Shown here: piece after piece, positions 15,794-25,487 of the stretch
Numbering within the stretch: the first letter of the stretch is position 1
Layout: every line of letters starts with the position of its first letter
Source of the DNA: Acidicapsa dinghuensis
GTDB lineage: Bacteria; Acidobacteriota; Terriglobia; Terriglobales; Acidobacteriaceae
DNA: 64,000 nt
Assembly (NCBI RefSeq): GCF_025685685.1
Contig: NZ_JAGSYH010000008.1
Coordinates: 1 to 64,000 of the forward strand
Reading direction: 5' to 3'
The notes under the pieces: generated by a model
Told to the model about the DNA's origin: nothing
What the model saw: the letters and a program-made list of their open reading frames with translations, nothing else
Database searches by the model: none
Program-made: the position numbers and the translations under genes

Positions 15794-17647
15794 TCAGAAG
15801 AAGAAAATATTCAATACCACCAGCAGTACCACAAGCAAAACAGCCAGTGCCTCTGGCCGCCGCCACCATGTTGCATGTCCCGTATCCGGTTTTGGCGTAA
15901 GTGAATGCACCAGACCAACCAGCTCTGCTTCCGGCTTCGGCTTGCCCATTAGGCTCACAAGAATTGTGATGATGAGGTTTGCCGAGAAAGCCCAGATCGC
16001 CGTGTAGAAATTCTGCGCCATGTCACTCGGGTAGGTATGCAGCACGTGAATCCATCCGCCATGAATGCCAGGGTGCGCTTCCAGAGGCAATGAGAGCCCA
16101 TGATGCAGCACGGCGGCGAGCGTGCCAGAGATGAGGCCGATAAAGGCTCCGTCGCCCGTTGTCCTCTTCCAGAACATACCCAGGAGGAACGTTGCGAACA
16201 ACGGCGCGTTCACGAACGAGAACACCAGTTGCAGCGTATCCATGATGTTGTTGAAATTGATGGCCGCGTAAGCCGTGCAGATGGATAACAATATGCCGCC
16301 AACGGTAGCCCACCGCCCTACCGCAAGATAATGCTTGTCGCTTGCATTTTTGTGAATGTAGGACTGGTACAGGTCGTATGTGAAAACGGTGTTGAAGGCC
16401 GTAACGTTGCCCGCCATGCCGCTCATGAAGCTCGCAAGCAGGGCCGTCAATCCAAGACCGAGAATGCCGGTCGGGAAGAAGTGCAGCAGCATGTTGGGCG
16501 TGGCCATGTCGTAGTCCAGCAATGGCTTGCCGCTGGCATCAAGCATCGGCTTACCGGTAACGGGGTTAACCTTGGCCGGAACCAGTCCCCTGCCTTGCTC
16601 GACCTCAGGCGGAACGATGTTGGTCTCGTGGATGATTGCTCCGCCCTGCATGCTCACTGTTGTGGTTGTATGCGGTGTGGCGATGGAAATCGCAAGCAGT
16701 CCGGGCAAAATCACCAGAAACGGGAAGATCATCTTAGGCAGCGCGGCAATCAATGGCACCTTGCGGGCGGCGTCCATGTTATGCGAGGCCATCGCCGTTT
16801 GGATGACAAGAAAGTCAGTGCACCAATAGCCGGAGCCCAGGACAAATCCAAGACCCATCGCCAGGCCGATGATGTCGATGCCCATGGGGTTCGTCGCCGG
16901 GTGCATGATGCCTTTCCACTCATGCAGCATGCGTGGATCGATGGACGCTACCGCGGTCTTCATGCCCTGCCAACCGCCGACACTCTTCAGTCCAATCAAT
17001 ACCAGCGGCAGGAAGCCCGCAATGATGAGGAAGAATTGCAGCACTTCGTTGTAAATCGCACTCGTGAGGCCGCCGAGGAAGATATACAGCAGAACGATGA
17101 TGGCCGAAAGGACGATCGAAAAGGTGAAGATCCATCCAAGCGGCCAGCCCATCACGAGAAACAGATGATCAAAGACATGTAGCGCCTGAATCAGGCGCGC
17201 CATAGCGTACATCGAGATGCCGGATGAGAAAACCGTCATTACGGCGAAAGAGCAGGCATTCAGAGCACGCGTCTTCTCGTCGAACCGCAGGCGTAGAAAC
17301 TCCGGTACGGAACGGGCCTTGGAGCCGTAATAAAACGGCATCATAAAGATGCCGACAAAGATCATCGCGGGAATGGCGCCGATGCCGTAGAAGTGAGCGG
17401 TCTCAAGGCCATACTTGGCGCCCGACGCTCCCATTCCAATCACTTCCTGCGCGCCGAGGTTGGCGCTGATAAACGCCAGGCCACAGATCCAGGCCGGCAA
17501 TGCTCGCCCGGCTTGAAAGAAGTCCTTGCTGGTCTTCATGAAGCGCTTGAGGGCAAAGCCAATGCCCAGCACAAACACGAAGTACAACAGCATGATTATC
17601 CAGTCGACATAGGTCAGTTCTGTGTGTATCAAGCAGAGCCGCTCCAC
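15794..17647 (-). CDS. sodium:solute symporter (SSS/SGLT family)
   Basis: A 617-residue inner-membrane transporter with about 14 hydrophobic segments. The family pattern is clear in the first half: DFFQAGRALPAWICGLAFISANLGAQEVIGMGASG, then GIGAIPAMIFVGIFMMPFYYGSKARSVPEFLRLRFDEKTR. It couples sodium influx to uptake of a sugar or similar solute. A hydrophilic insert at about 340-390 holds a VNPVTGKPMLDASGKPLLDYD segment. The start is uncertain: GTG at 17647 is the longest, and a TTG at 17632 is an alternative; neither has a good ribosome binding site. Confidence 0.88.
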   Translation of the reverse strand: MERLCLIHTELTYVDWIIMLLYFVFVLGIGFALKRFMKTSKDFFQAGRALPAWICGLAFISANLGAQEVIGMGASGAKYGLETAHFYGIGAIPAMIFVGIFMMPFYYGSKARSVPEFLRLRFDEKTRALNACSFAVMTVFSSGISMYAMARLIQALHVFDHLFLVMGWPLGWIFTFSIVLSAIIVLLYIFLGGLTSAIYNEVLQFFLIIAGFLPLVLIGLKSVGGWQGMKTAVASIDPRMLHEWKGIMHPATNPMGIDIIGLAMGLGFVLGSGYWCTDFLVIQTAMASHNMDAARKVPLIAALPKMIFPFLVILPGLLAISIATPHTTTTVSMQGGAIIHETNIVPPEVEQGRGLVPAKVNPVTGKPMLDASGKPLLDYDMATPNMLLHFFPTGILGLGLTALLASFMSGMAGNVTAFNTVFTYDLYQSYIHKNASDKHYLAVGRWATVGGILLSICTAYAAINFNNIMDTLQLVFSFVNAPLFATFLLGMFWKRTTGDGAFIGLISGTLAAVLHHGLSLPLEAHPGIHGGWIHVLHTYPSDMAQNFYTAIWAFSANLIITILVSLMGKPKPEAELVGLVHSLTPKPDTGHATWWRRPEALAVLLVVLLVVLNIFFF

Positions 17648-17866
17648 CGGCCAAATTTTGGGAACACGCCGAAGTTCACTCTAATCAGACGAGAGGCACA
17701 ACGTCCAGTAATAAATGTAAACATTTCCAAAGCAAAGTAGATCACTCTGAAATCTTCTAGTTGCGACGGCTTCAGCATTTTGGCAAAGCTGGCGTGTCTT
17801 GTGCGGGCGGGCGCGATGGGAGCCCATGTTTAACGTGTCAGCCGTGTTGCATTTACACTAAAAAGG

Positions 17867-18919
17867 ATGATTCTCACTCTTGAATGGACGCCGGACGGTG
17901 TCCGCTTTATCGACCAGACGAAGCTTCCCCTCGAAGAAAGCTATGTGCTCGCCACCACCTACCAGCAGGTAGCGGATGTGATTGTAACCATGGTGGTTCG
18001 CGGAGCCCCAGCCATCGGCGTCTCCGCGGCGATGGGTGTCGCTCTCGGCGCAAAAGACACAGATGCGCTCACCACAGAAGAATTTGCTCCCGAGTTCGAG
18101 CAGATCTGCGAAAAGCTGGCTTCGACGCGCCCTACAGCCGTGAATCTGTTCTGGGCTATCGATCGCATGAAGGTCCTCTTTTTGCGGCTGCAAGGCCAGG
18201 GCGCTTCGCTTGATGAAGTCAAACAATCGCTTCTTGACGAAGCGTTGACGATGTATGACGAAGACATTGCCAGTTGCAAAGCCATCGGCGCTCACGGAGC
18301 TGATCTGATGCCCGACGACGGTGGTGTGTTGACGCACTGCAACGCTGGTGCTCTGGCTACCTGCGGCTACGGCACAGCGCTGGGGGTGATTCGCGGTGCA
18401 GTCGAGCGCGGGAAACAGATTCATGTGTATGCCGACGAAACCCGGCCCTTCCTACAAGGAGCGCGCCTCACTGCGTGGGAACTGATGGCTGACGGAATTC
18501 CTACCACGGTGCTCTGCGACAGCATGGCCGCAAGCCTAATGCGCCAGGGCAAGATCAAAGCTGTCGTGGTTGGAGCTGACCGCATTGCGGCCAACGGCGA
18601 TGTCGCCAACAAGATCGGGACCTACTCCGTTGCAATCATGGCCAAAGAGCACGGCATTCCCTTCTACGTTGCCGCTCCGTGGTCAACCATTGATCGTGCT
18701 ACGAAGACGGGAGAAGATATTCCGATCGAGGAGCGGCCTGCGCGCGAGGTAACGCACCATGGCGGCAAGCAGCTTACTCCCCATGGGGTCGGCATTTGCA
18801 ATCCTGCCTTTGACGTGACACCGGCAAAATACGTAACCGCCATCATCACAGAACGAGGGGTGCTACGCTCGCCGTATTCCGAATCCTTGGCTGCTGGGGA
18901 GTTGGTTTCGCAATCGTAG
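17867..18919 (+). CDS. mtnA: S-methyl-5-thioribose-1-phosphate isomerase
   Basis: Converts methylthioribose-1-phosphate to methylthioribulose-1-phosphate in methionine salvage. The 350-residue protein carries the family motifs [15 protein letters not shown], the catalytic Cys in [18 protein letters not shown], the [16 protein letters not shown] segment, and the catalytic Asp in [18 protein letters not shown]. No other methionine salvage gene is adjacent. Its last 74 bases overlap the 3' end of the convergent NHL/MBG gene. Confidence 0.96.
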   Translation: MILTLEWTPDGVRFIDQTKLPLEESYVLATTYQQVADVIVTMVVRGAPAIGVSAAMGVALGAKDTDALTTEEFAPEFEQICEKLASTRPTAVNLFWAIDRMKVLFLRLQGQGASLDEVKQSLLDEALTMYDEDIASCKAIGAHGADLMPDDGGVLTHCNAGALATCGYGTALGVIRGAVERGKQIHVYADETRPFLQGARLTAWELMADGIPTTVLCDSMAASLMRQGKIKAVVVGADRIAANGDVANKIGTYSVAIMAKEHGIPFYVAAPWSTIDRATKTGEDIPIEERPAREVTHHGGKQLTPHGVGICNPAFDVTPAKYVTAIITERGVLRSPYSESLAAGELVSQS

Positions 18920-21900
18920 GAGCTACAGGCGGCGCGACCGTCAGTACGCCGTTAGTAAGCGAGAACTGGTAGTTCGCGGAGGAGATCGTACCCTGCGTAA
19001 TGATGATCGGGTATGATCCGGCGGCAGCCATATTTGCATTTGTGGTGAGTAGAGGTGCGCCGGTCGTTGCGTTTGCAAGCGTATCCCCGTTTACCAGGCC
19101 GGTGGCGGAATACGTCAGTGGTGGAAGCGCGCTGCCCTGCGCAGCGGAGATGTTGTTCGCTGATACGCTGAGGACCGCTTTCGTAACCGTAAGAGTGCCC
19201 GAATCGAAACTGAACGAATAGTTCTTCGCTGATAACGATCCAACGCTCGCATTAATGACATAAGATCCAGGCTTCGAATGCGAGTTTGCTGTCGTCGTAA
19301 ACGAAGGCACTCCTGTTACGGCGCTCGCGAAGCTATCACCGTTCACGAATCCCGAAAAACTGTAACCGAACGCCGGTAGAGCGGAGCCATAGGCCATGCT
19401 CGCCCCATTCGGAGAAACAGTAAGCATGGCCTTTTGAATGGAGAGTGTTCCATTGACGCAGTGAAAGCTATAGTTGACGGCGGACAAAGTACCAGCAGCA
19501 CAAACGATGCTGTAACTTCCTGCTACAGCGCCTTGCGTAGCCGTCGTCGATATAACCGGGGAGCCGCTCACAACGTTGGCTAGATCGCCATTTACATATC
19601 CCGAGATTGTATAACCCAGCGTTGGAATCGCCTGTCCATACGTGATGCTCGCGGAAGTAGCCGTTACAGTGAGCTGTGCGGCAGTAACTGTGAGCGTTGC
19701 GTTATGGAGCACAAACGAATAGTTCTCTGCAGACAATGACCCCGTGGAAATTGCGATGGGATACGAACCAACTGGCGAGCCAGAGTTCGCGGTTGTCGAA
19801 AGCCCAGGAGCGCCACTCACGATGCTGGCTGTGTCTCCGTTGACGAATCCGCTCATCGTCCATGCAAAAACAGGTAATGCGCTGCCATACGCCTGTGAAA
19901 CGGCAACACCGCTCACCTGAAGCGCTGCTTTGGCAATAGTGAGTGTCCCTGTTGTAAACGCGAACACATAGTTGGCCCCCGAAAGCGTACCTTGCGTTGC
20001 AACGATCGCGTAGGAACCTGCAGAAGAACTACCCATCGCGGTTGTCGTGAGAACAGGCTTGCCGCTGGTCACATTGAGCGGATTGTCACCATTCACGGCT
20101 CTGGTCAGCGAATACGAGAACGACGAAGGAATCTTCCCGTATGTTGCGCTTGCATTCGCGGGAACCACTATCATCACTGCCGGATTCACCGTGACAGAAA
20201 GGATCACTAAAGCTGCAGCTTGATACTGAGCATTACCTCCCTGAGTCGCTTCGAGAAGGATTTTGCCGGCTCCGGAGAATCGCAATGAATATGTATTTCC
20301 GCTGTGCGAAATAACTCCGGGGCCACTGAGAATCTGATATTGAACGGCCAATCCCGAACTGGCAGTTGCGGTCAATATCACGGGAGCATCTCCGTACGTC
20401 TCTCCGGCTATGGCTGGAAAAGAAATCGTTTGAGACGTCTGCGGAATCGCTACGCCAGACAGGCTAAAGGACGCCTCATCGGACGCATCACTCGAACTCA
20501 GATCGCCGGAACTTAGATTGAGAGATTCCACCAGCGGGTTGCCGGTATGAGCAGGTGCAAAACTTACCGCGAGGGTGCATCCTGCAGCAGCAGCCAAAAC
20601 TTCCCCAGGCGCACATGTACTTGCGGAGGTTTCAGAAAAATCAGCAGGAAAACTTACACTCTCCAATTCCAGCGAAGCGTTGCCGGTATTCTCGACAATT
20701 GCCGACTGTCCTGCACCGGAGCTCGTCGATCCTACATACGTTGTTGGAAAGGTTAATGAGCCTGGGATGGAGAGATCGATTTTAACTACCTGATTGTTTC
20801 CCGTATCCGCGACATACAACGCTCCATTGTTGTCGATTGCAAGCCCTTGCGGGGCATTGAAACCATTTGCCACGGTGATCGGCGTGCCATACGCGGTGCC
20901 CAGCCAGGGCACCATAATCACCTGATTCTTAGCCGTATCAAGAATGTAAAGGTTACTGTTTCCGTCAGTGACCATTTGCGATGGAGAGGAAGTATTGAGC
21001 CTGGTCAGATAAATTTCGTAACCATATCCGGACCCTAGCCATGGAACTTCAGCAACGTAGTTGTGATAAGGACTGTCAAACAGAACATTTCCAGTTGCTC
21101 CCACTGCTATGCCCACGGGCTCTCCCGTATAGTTTCCCACATCTGTTTCCGCGAGAAACTTATTGCCCGACCAGGGAATCCGAAGGATTGTCTGCGCAAG
21201 AGTTTGGGCAACATACACATTGCTCTGACTATCGGTTGCAACAGCCGATGGCCCATAAAGTCCAGTGCCAACCGTAGATTGAGTTCCAAACTGAGCGCCT
21301 AGCCATGGCAAACGAATCACGCGATCGTTTCCATACGAAGCTACATAGAGATTTCCGGCCCCATCGATTGCGAGACCGGCAGGAGCATTTAGTCCAGCAA
21401 TGGGTAATGGAGTGAGACTTCCATAGCCAGACCCCATCGACGGCAGCTCCAGGACACGATTGTTGCCCGTATCGGAAATGAACAGATCTCCGCTGCCATC
21501 CACTGCAACCCCCGCAGGTGCATTCAGCAGTGAAGCCAATACTGTGACTCGTGCAGGAGCATACGTGAAGCGCGCGCCAATACCAGTTCCATACAAAAAT
21601 GCAATAGTCGCCGGATTTCCCGTTCCATCCATAATCTCGACTGCTCCAGGGCGCATGCCTGTACCTTGGGGATGAAAGATGACCGAAACACCGCAGTCGA
21701 AAGCGACCGGAAATGTACGACCGGAGCAACTATCTGCTCCCGTTGCGACGAAATCTGCTTCCTGCATGCCTTTCATTGAGACGATGGCTTGCCCGAGTGT
21801 TGTTCCTGCGGGAATCGCGAAATTGTATGTGATCGCTGAACTGCTCGCCCCTGCCGCGATGGCTCCGAATGGGAATGCCGTAGTGACAGATTCGAGTACT

Positions 21901-22793
21901 GTGCCGGCTCCCGCATCAGCAATAAACATATTTCCTTTGCTATCAACCGTTATGCCTGCAGGTTCGGACAACTGACTTCCCATGGAGGCAATGCTCGTAA
22001 ATCGGGAAAGCGGAGAATACCAGGTGTATGTGAGCACGCGGGAAGAGCTTGAATCACCGATGTATATGTCGCCGGTCTTGTCGCTCCAAATAGCCGTTGG
22101 GGTTATTGAGGTTATGAAGCTGCCTGGCGAGCCAAACGTGCCTGCGTTGTCGTGTTGAAGCGTGACCCTGTGATTGCCTGCATCAGCAACTAAGAGGTCG
22201 CCCTGGCCATCGAATGCAACCCCCACAGGTGCGTTGTATCCTGTGCTGACAACTACGGGTGCGCTGTAAACGCCTGCGGCCAACGAAGCTTGCATGACAA
22301 CATTATTTTCGGTATCGGCAAAGTAAAGATTCCCTGCAGCATCGAATCCCATGCCTGCAGGCCGACCCAGGCCGCTGGCTACTGTTGTTATCGCGCCAAA
22401 ACCGTTGCTCCTCGTAGGGAGCATGAGAATTCTTCCATTACCAGAGTCCGCTATCAGCAGATTCCCCATGCTGTCGAATGCCAGAGCCGATGGATTGGAG
22501 AGCCCTGACAACACAGTCTCTGGAGGCGCAAAGGATCCCGAAGCATTCGCCAGCTCCGCGACGGCTCCGCTGACGGCATCCGCCACGAATAGATCTCCAG
22601 AGGCATCGACCGCTATTCCTGCGGGCTTTGACCAAGCGCCCGCTGCCAACACGATCTGAGAACCGGCAAATGTTACTTGACCTATTGCTGGAGTGGCTGC
22701 GGCCACCGATAGCATCAGGAATACTCCGGTCAATCGCAAGCTCGCCTTGAGCGTACGACTCAGGGAATATTTTCTTGTGTTCGACGCCTTCAT
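18846..22793 (-). CDS. giant secreted NHL-repeat and MBG-domain protein
   Basis: A 1315-residue exported protein with a signal peptide ending near PAIGQ (about residue 39). Residues about 45-320 and 410-690 are two beta-propeller regions built from NHL-type repeats ([16 protein letters not shown]-like). They are separated by one anchoring-type beta domain; a second such domain (about 695-790) follows. The C-terminal 500 residues hold a string of about five to six MBG-type repeats, each opening with YGxxxPxFxYxxSGFVNGD and closing with SAxNYSFxxxxGTLTV. The layout suggests a surface or matrix protein. No membrane anchor or sorting signal was seen at the C-terminus. Its 3' end overlaps mtnA. 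Confidence 0.88.
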   Translation of the reverse strand: MKASNTRKYSLSRTLKASLRLTGVFLMLSVAAATPAIGQVTFAGSQIVLAAGAWSKPAGIAVDASGDLFVADAVSGAVAELANASGSFAPPETVLSGLSNPSALAFDSMGNLLIADSGNGRILMLPTRSNGFGAITTVASGLGRPAGMGFDAAGNLYFADTENNVVMQASLAAGVYSAPVVVSTGYNAPVGVAFDGQGDLLVADAGNHRVTLQHDNAGTFGSPGSFITSITPTAIWSDKTGDIYIGDSSSSRVLTYTWYSPLSRFTSIASMGSQLSEPAGITVDSKGNMFIADAGAGTVLESVTTAFPFGAIAAGASSSAITYNFAIPAGTTLGQAIVSMKGMQEADFVATGADSCSGRTFPVAFDCGVSVIFHPQGTGMRPGAVEIMDGTGNPATIAFLYGTGIGARFTYAPARVTVLASLLNAPAGVAVDGSGDLFISDTGNNRVLELPSMGSGYGSLTPLPIAGLNAPAGLAIDGAGNLYVASYGNDRVIRLPWLGAQFGTQSTVGTGLYGPSAVATDSQSNVYVAQTLAQTILRIPWSGNKFLAETDVGNYTGEPVGIAVGATGNVLFDSPYHNYVAEVPWLGSGYGYEIYLTRLNTSSPSQMVTDGNSNLYILDTAKNQVIMVPWLGTAYGTPITVANGFNAPQGLAIDNNGALYVADTGNNQVVKIDLSIPGSLTFPTTYVGSTSSGAGQSAIVENTGNASLELESVSFPADFSETSASTCAPGEVLAAAAGCTLAVSFAPAHTGNPLVESLNLSSGDLSSSDASDEASFSLSGVAIPQTSQTISFPAIAGETYGDAPVILTATASSGLAVQYQILSGPGVISHSGNTYSLRFSGAGKILLEATQGGNAQYQAAALVILSVTVNPAVMIVVPANASATYGKIPSSFSYSLTRAVNGDNPLNVTSGKPVLTTTAMGSSSAGSYAIVATQGTLSGANYVFAFTTGTLTIAKAALQVSGVAVSQAYGSALPVFAWTMSGFVNGDTASIVSGAPGLSTTANSGSPVGSYPIAISTGSLSAENYSFVLHNATLTVTAAQLTVTATSASITYGQAIPTLGYTISGYVNGDLANVVSGSPVISTTATQGAVAGSYSIVCAAGTLSAVNYSFHCVNGTLSIQKAMLTVSPNGASMAYGSALPAFGYSFSGFVNGDSFASAVTGVPSFTTTANSHSKPGSYVINASVGSLSAKNYSFSFDSGTLTVTKAVLSVSANNISAAQGSALPPLTYSATGLVNGDTLANATTGAPLLTTNANMAAAGSYPIIITQGTISSANYQFSLTNGVLTVAPPVAPTIAKPTPQQPRIRNTASVAPLVL

Positions 22794-23002
22794 CTCCAGA
22801 TCCGAAACAGAAGTTCGACCGCTGTGCTGTATCCGAGATCCAGCACACTGTCTGCTCTCTGCATCGGCAAGTGAAGCAAAATACTTAATGAAGGGTATTT
22901 ATGCAGCGAACGCTCTTTTCGCAGAAAACCCGCTATTGCGATCACCGGACAGGCACATGTGACATTTCTCTATCGACCTGCTTTACCGTAGAGTAAAGTT
23001 CT

Positions 23003-23308
23003 GTGCTGCGTCGTTTTGCCATCTTTCATCTGAGCCGCAAATCTCTTGTGCGAGGCACTGTCATCACATTGGGCTCGCTTTGGGCCAGTCTGTGGCTTAG
23101 CGGCTATCCCGATATAAGACCCAGCATGTGGCTTATTCTGCCGTTGCTGCTGACCTGTCTTGCCACATGGGATCACGCCCGCTGTCTCCAGAAACGCTGG
23201 AGCTTTTATCACGGCGGAGTCCTCTTACTCATCTATGTCGATCTGATGGTGATGCTCACTATCGCTTTTCTTCTGGTCCTCTCATTTTCCGGTCTGCTTC
23301 AGCAGTAA
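23003..23308 (+). CDS. small membrane protein of unknown function
   Basis: A 101-residue protein with three hydrophobic segments (about 19-34, 41-56 and 74-98) and a basic N-terminus (MLRRFAIFHLSRK). The start is GTG with a weak ribosome binding site. It lies about 110 bases before mscL on the same strand. I do not recognise a family; coding status rests on length and coherent membrane topology. Confidence 0.55.
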   Translation: MLRRFAIFHLSRKSLVRGTVITLGSLWASLWLSGYPDIRPSMWLILPLLLTCLATWDHARCLQKRWSFYHGGVLLLIYVDLMVMLTIAFLLVLSFSGLLQQ

Positions 23309-23417
23309 TCCAGTTCAGGCTTCCCTTGAGAAGCTTGAACCTGTACGATGAGCGCGACAGGACTCGAGTCCTGCGATCAGCAGATTCGGCTCACAGAATT
23401 TTGAGGAGAAAGAGAAT

Positions 23418-23876
23418 ATGCTCAAAGGATTTCGGGATTTTATTCTCCGTGGAAACGTCGTTGATCTGGCTGTCGCCGTCATCATCGGCGCGGCGTTTGG
23501 CGCTATCACGAGCTCAGTAACCGCGGATGTAATTACTCCGCTGATCTCAGCTCTCATCGGCACACCGGACTTTTCTTCGCTCGTAATCCACGTACCTGTC
23601 CTTCACTCAGTGCCTCCACCTCCCAATCCCCTTCCTGCCGGCTACATTGCGCCTGGTGTAGTTCACATCGGCAAACTTCTGAACGCTTTGATCAACTTCC
23701 TGCTGGTGGCTTCAGCGATCTATTTCGCCATCGTGCTGCCGATGCAATACATGATGAAGAGACTCCATCCGCAAGAAGCACCGGGGCCGGTCACTACGAA
23801 AAAATGCCCGGAGTGTCTGAGCGAAATTCCCCTGGAAGCCAAGCGCTGCTCGCACTGCGCGCAACTCGTAGCCTGA
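23418..23876 (+). CDS. mscL: large-conductance mechanosensitive channel with zinc-ribbon tail
   Basis: A pentameric stretch-activated channel that releases solutes on hypo-osmotic shock. The N-terminal helix and first span match MscL closely (MLKGFRDFILRGNVVDLAVAV, then IIGAAFGAI), and the second span is about residues 86-108. The periplasmic loop is Pro-rich. The C-terminus departs from E. coli MscL: C130, C133, C144 and C147 form a CPEC...CSHC zinc ribbon. The ribosome binding site GAGGAGAAAGAG precedes the ATG. Confidence 0.93.
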   Translation: MLKGFRDFILRGNVVDLAVAVIIGAAFGAITSSVTADVITPLISALIGTPDFSSLVIHVPVLHSVPPPPNPLPAGYIAPGVVHIGKLLNALINFLLVASAIYFAIVLPMQYMMKRLHPQEAPGPVTTKKCPECLSEIPLEAKRCSHCAQLVA

Positions 23877-23963
23877 TCCGCGAATTTCCATTTACGATCA
23901 AGTCTCCGCCGCTGTTTCACGACCGAGCGACAGCGGCGGTGTCACAGGACACGGGAGAATCTA

Positions 23964-24617
23964 TTGGTGTCTCGAAAGTCTGTTCGACTGGTTTGCCTGG
24001 GAACATTTGCTTCGATCGTGCTGAGCATAGCTTTTGCTCCCACGCCGAAAGACGTTGACGCTAAATCCAACTCCGACACCCCAGCGAGATACAAGCTTTC
24101 CTATGCCAAAGACGGAGACCTTATTCCGCCGCTGCAGTACCGCGAATGGATCTACCTCACCAGCGGTATCGATATGAGCTACACGCCTAAGGCATCCGCC
24201 AACGATGAAGGTTCGACTTTCGATAACGTTTTTGTGAACCCAGAAGCCTATCGGGCATTCTCACAAACAGGCACCTGGCCGGATAAGACGGTTCTTGTGC
24301 TGGAATCACGTCGAGCATCGAGCAAAGGATCGATCAATCAATCCGGGCATTTTCAAAGCGGTGCGGTCATCGGGCTGGAACTTCATGTCAAGGACGAAGC
24401 ACGATTTCCTGGAAAATGGGCTTTCTTCGATGTAGCGAATGAAACCAAGGCCACGCTGATCCCATCCGGAGCGCCCTGCTATTCGTGCCATGCGCAGCAT
24501 GGTGCGGTAGACACAACTTTCGTTCAGTTCTATCCGACATTGCTGCCTACAGCGCAGGCAAAAGGTACGCTGAGCGTGAACTATCTTAAAGATATCCAGA
24601 TTCCCGCGCCGCGTTGA
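23964..24617 (+). CDS. exported cytochrome P460-like haem protein
   Basis: A 217-residue protein with a signal-like N-terminus (hydrophobic about 8-26). The domain shows the P460 features LQYREWIYLTSGIDMSY, FDNVFVNPEAYRAF, and a single c-type haem site CYSCH (C172, C175, H176) followed by HGAVDTTFVQFYPTLL. Relatives oxidise hydroxylamine or bind NO, but many acidobacterial members are uncharacterised. Haem attachment would depend on the cytochrome c maturation genes found 4-9 kb downstream. The start is TTG at 23964 or GTG at 23967. Confidence 0.8.
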   Translation: MVSRKSVRLVCLGTFASIVLSIAFAPTPKDVDAKSNSDTPARYKLSYAKDGDLIPPLQYREWIYLTSGIDMSYTPKASANDEGSTFDNVFVNPEAYRAFSQTGTWPDKTVLVLESRRASSKGSINQSGHFQSGAVIGLELHVKDEARFPGKWAFFDVANETKATLIPSGAPCYSCHAQHGAVDTTFVQFYPTLLPTAQAKGTLSVNYLKDIQIPAPR

Positions 24618-24636
24618 TTGATGACTCTGCTTAGCC

Positions 24637-25299
24637 CTAGTGAACTTGTGGCAGAAGGGCCGATCCTAGCCCTTCGATGAGGATATAGAGATAGCAGGCA
24701 AGTCCAATTGCCGGCGGTGCAAGCCACTCCACATACTTTCTCACCAGGTATTCTGTAATCTTTCCTTTAGGCGCATGACCGGCGGGAAACCGATCACGGT
24801 CGATGCGTGAATCATGCCGCAGACTTTGCAGATCCACCTCTGTCTTCAAAACCGCAAAGTCGGCCCGGTTGGGAAAACAGAGCAACCCTCGTAGCAGGTG
24901 ATCGGTATCGATCCAATACTCACGATCTCGATCGGCCTCAAGCACCATATACGCCAATGCCTGCCGGGACTCCGCATCAAAAACTGCGGAGTTTACATCG
25001 GTAGAGGCCTCGTGCGTGCGCATAGGAAGTTGCGGCAGCTCAATGAGCCAACGTAGATAGCTGGCATTCTGTTTAAGCCTGGCAATGCGGGCGGCGCGAT
25101 GTTCTTCTTCTTCCATCAGGCCGGCCAGCAGATCGGCTGGCGTCACCTGCGATTGCCCGCGTCGTAATGCCTCCTGCTTAGCGAACGTCAAAGCCCTTTG
25201 GGTATCTTCTGTATAACGCTCAATGATAGATACGTGACCATGACGAGCAGCCATCCAATCCGCGAGAATTCCCATAAATATATGACCCCCTGCGTGCAC
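24637..25299 (-). CDS. Clp N-terminal-domain protein with C-terminal membrane span
   Basis: A 220-residue protein whose region of about 24-150 resembles the double repeat of the ClpA/ClpB/ClpC substrate-binding domain. The first repeat is YTEDTQRALTFAKQEALRRGQ-like followed by TPADLLAGLMEEE; the second is FDAESRQALAYMVLEAD followed by TDHLLRGLL. No ATPase domain follows. A hydrophobic segment at about 195-212 could anchor it in the membrane. It might act as a membrane-tethered adaptor or substrate trap, but this is inference. It is convergent with the P460 gene. Confidence 0.7.
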   Translation of the reverse strand: MHAGGHIFMGILADWMAARHGHVSIIERYTEDTQRALTFAKQEALRRGQSQVTPADLLAGLMEEEEHRAARIARLKQNASYLRWLIELPQLPMRTHEASTDVNSAVFDAESRQALAYMVLEADRDREYWIDTDHLLRGLLCFPNRADFAVLKTEVDLQSLRHDSRIDRDRFPAGHAPKGKITEYLVRKYVEWLAPPAIGLACYLYILIEGLGSALLPQVH

Positions 25300-25487
25300 T
25301 CGTTAGGAATAAGCCGACCGGGAGAACCTAACAATCCCACATTGGAGGAGTCAATACCCTCGATCGTGGAGGAAACCTCACGCCTGCTTACATTTAATAG
25401 ATGCGAGAACAGGTCCCGACGGTAAATCGCTGGTGTAATCTGGCTTTTACGTCGATCTAGGTCTTTCCAAATCAAGGATTCAGATTC

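Noticed and set aside
16331-17182. 283-codon plus-strand frame opposite the symporter
   Set aside because: Shadow of a GC-rich membrane protein gene; composition typical of antisense frames.
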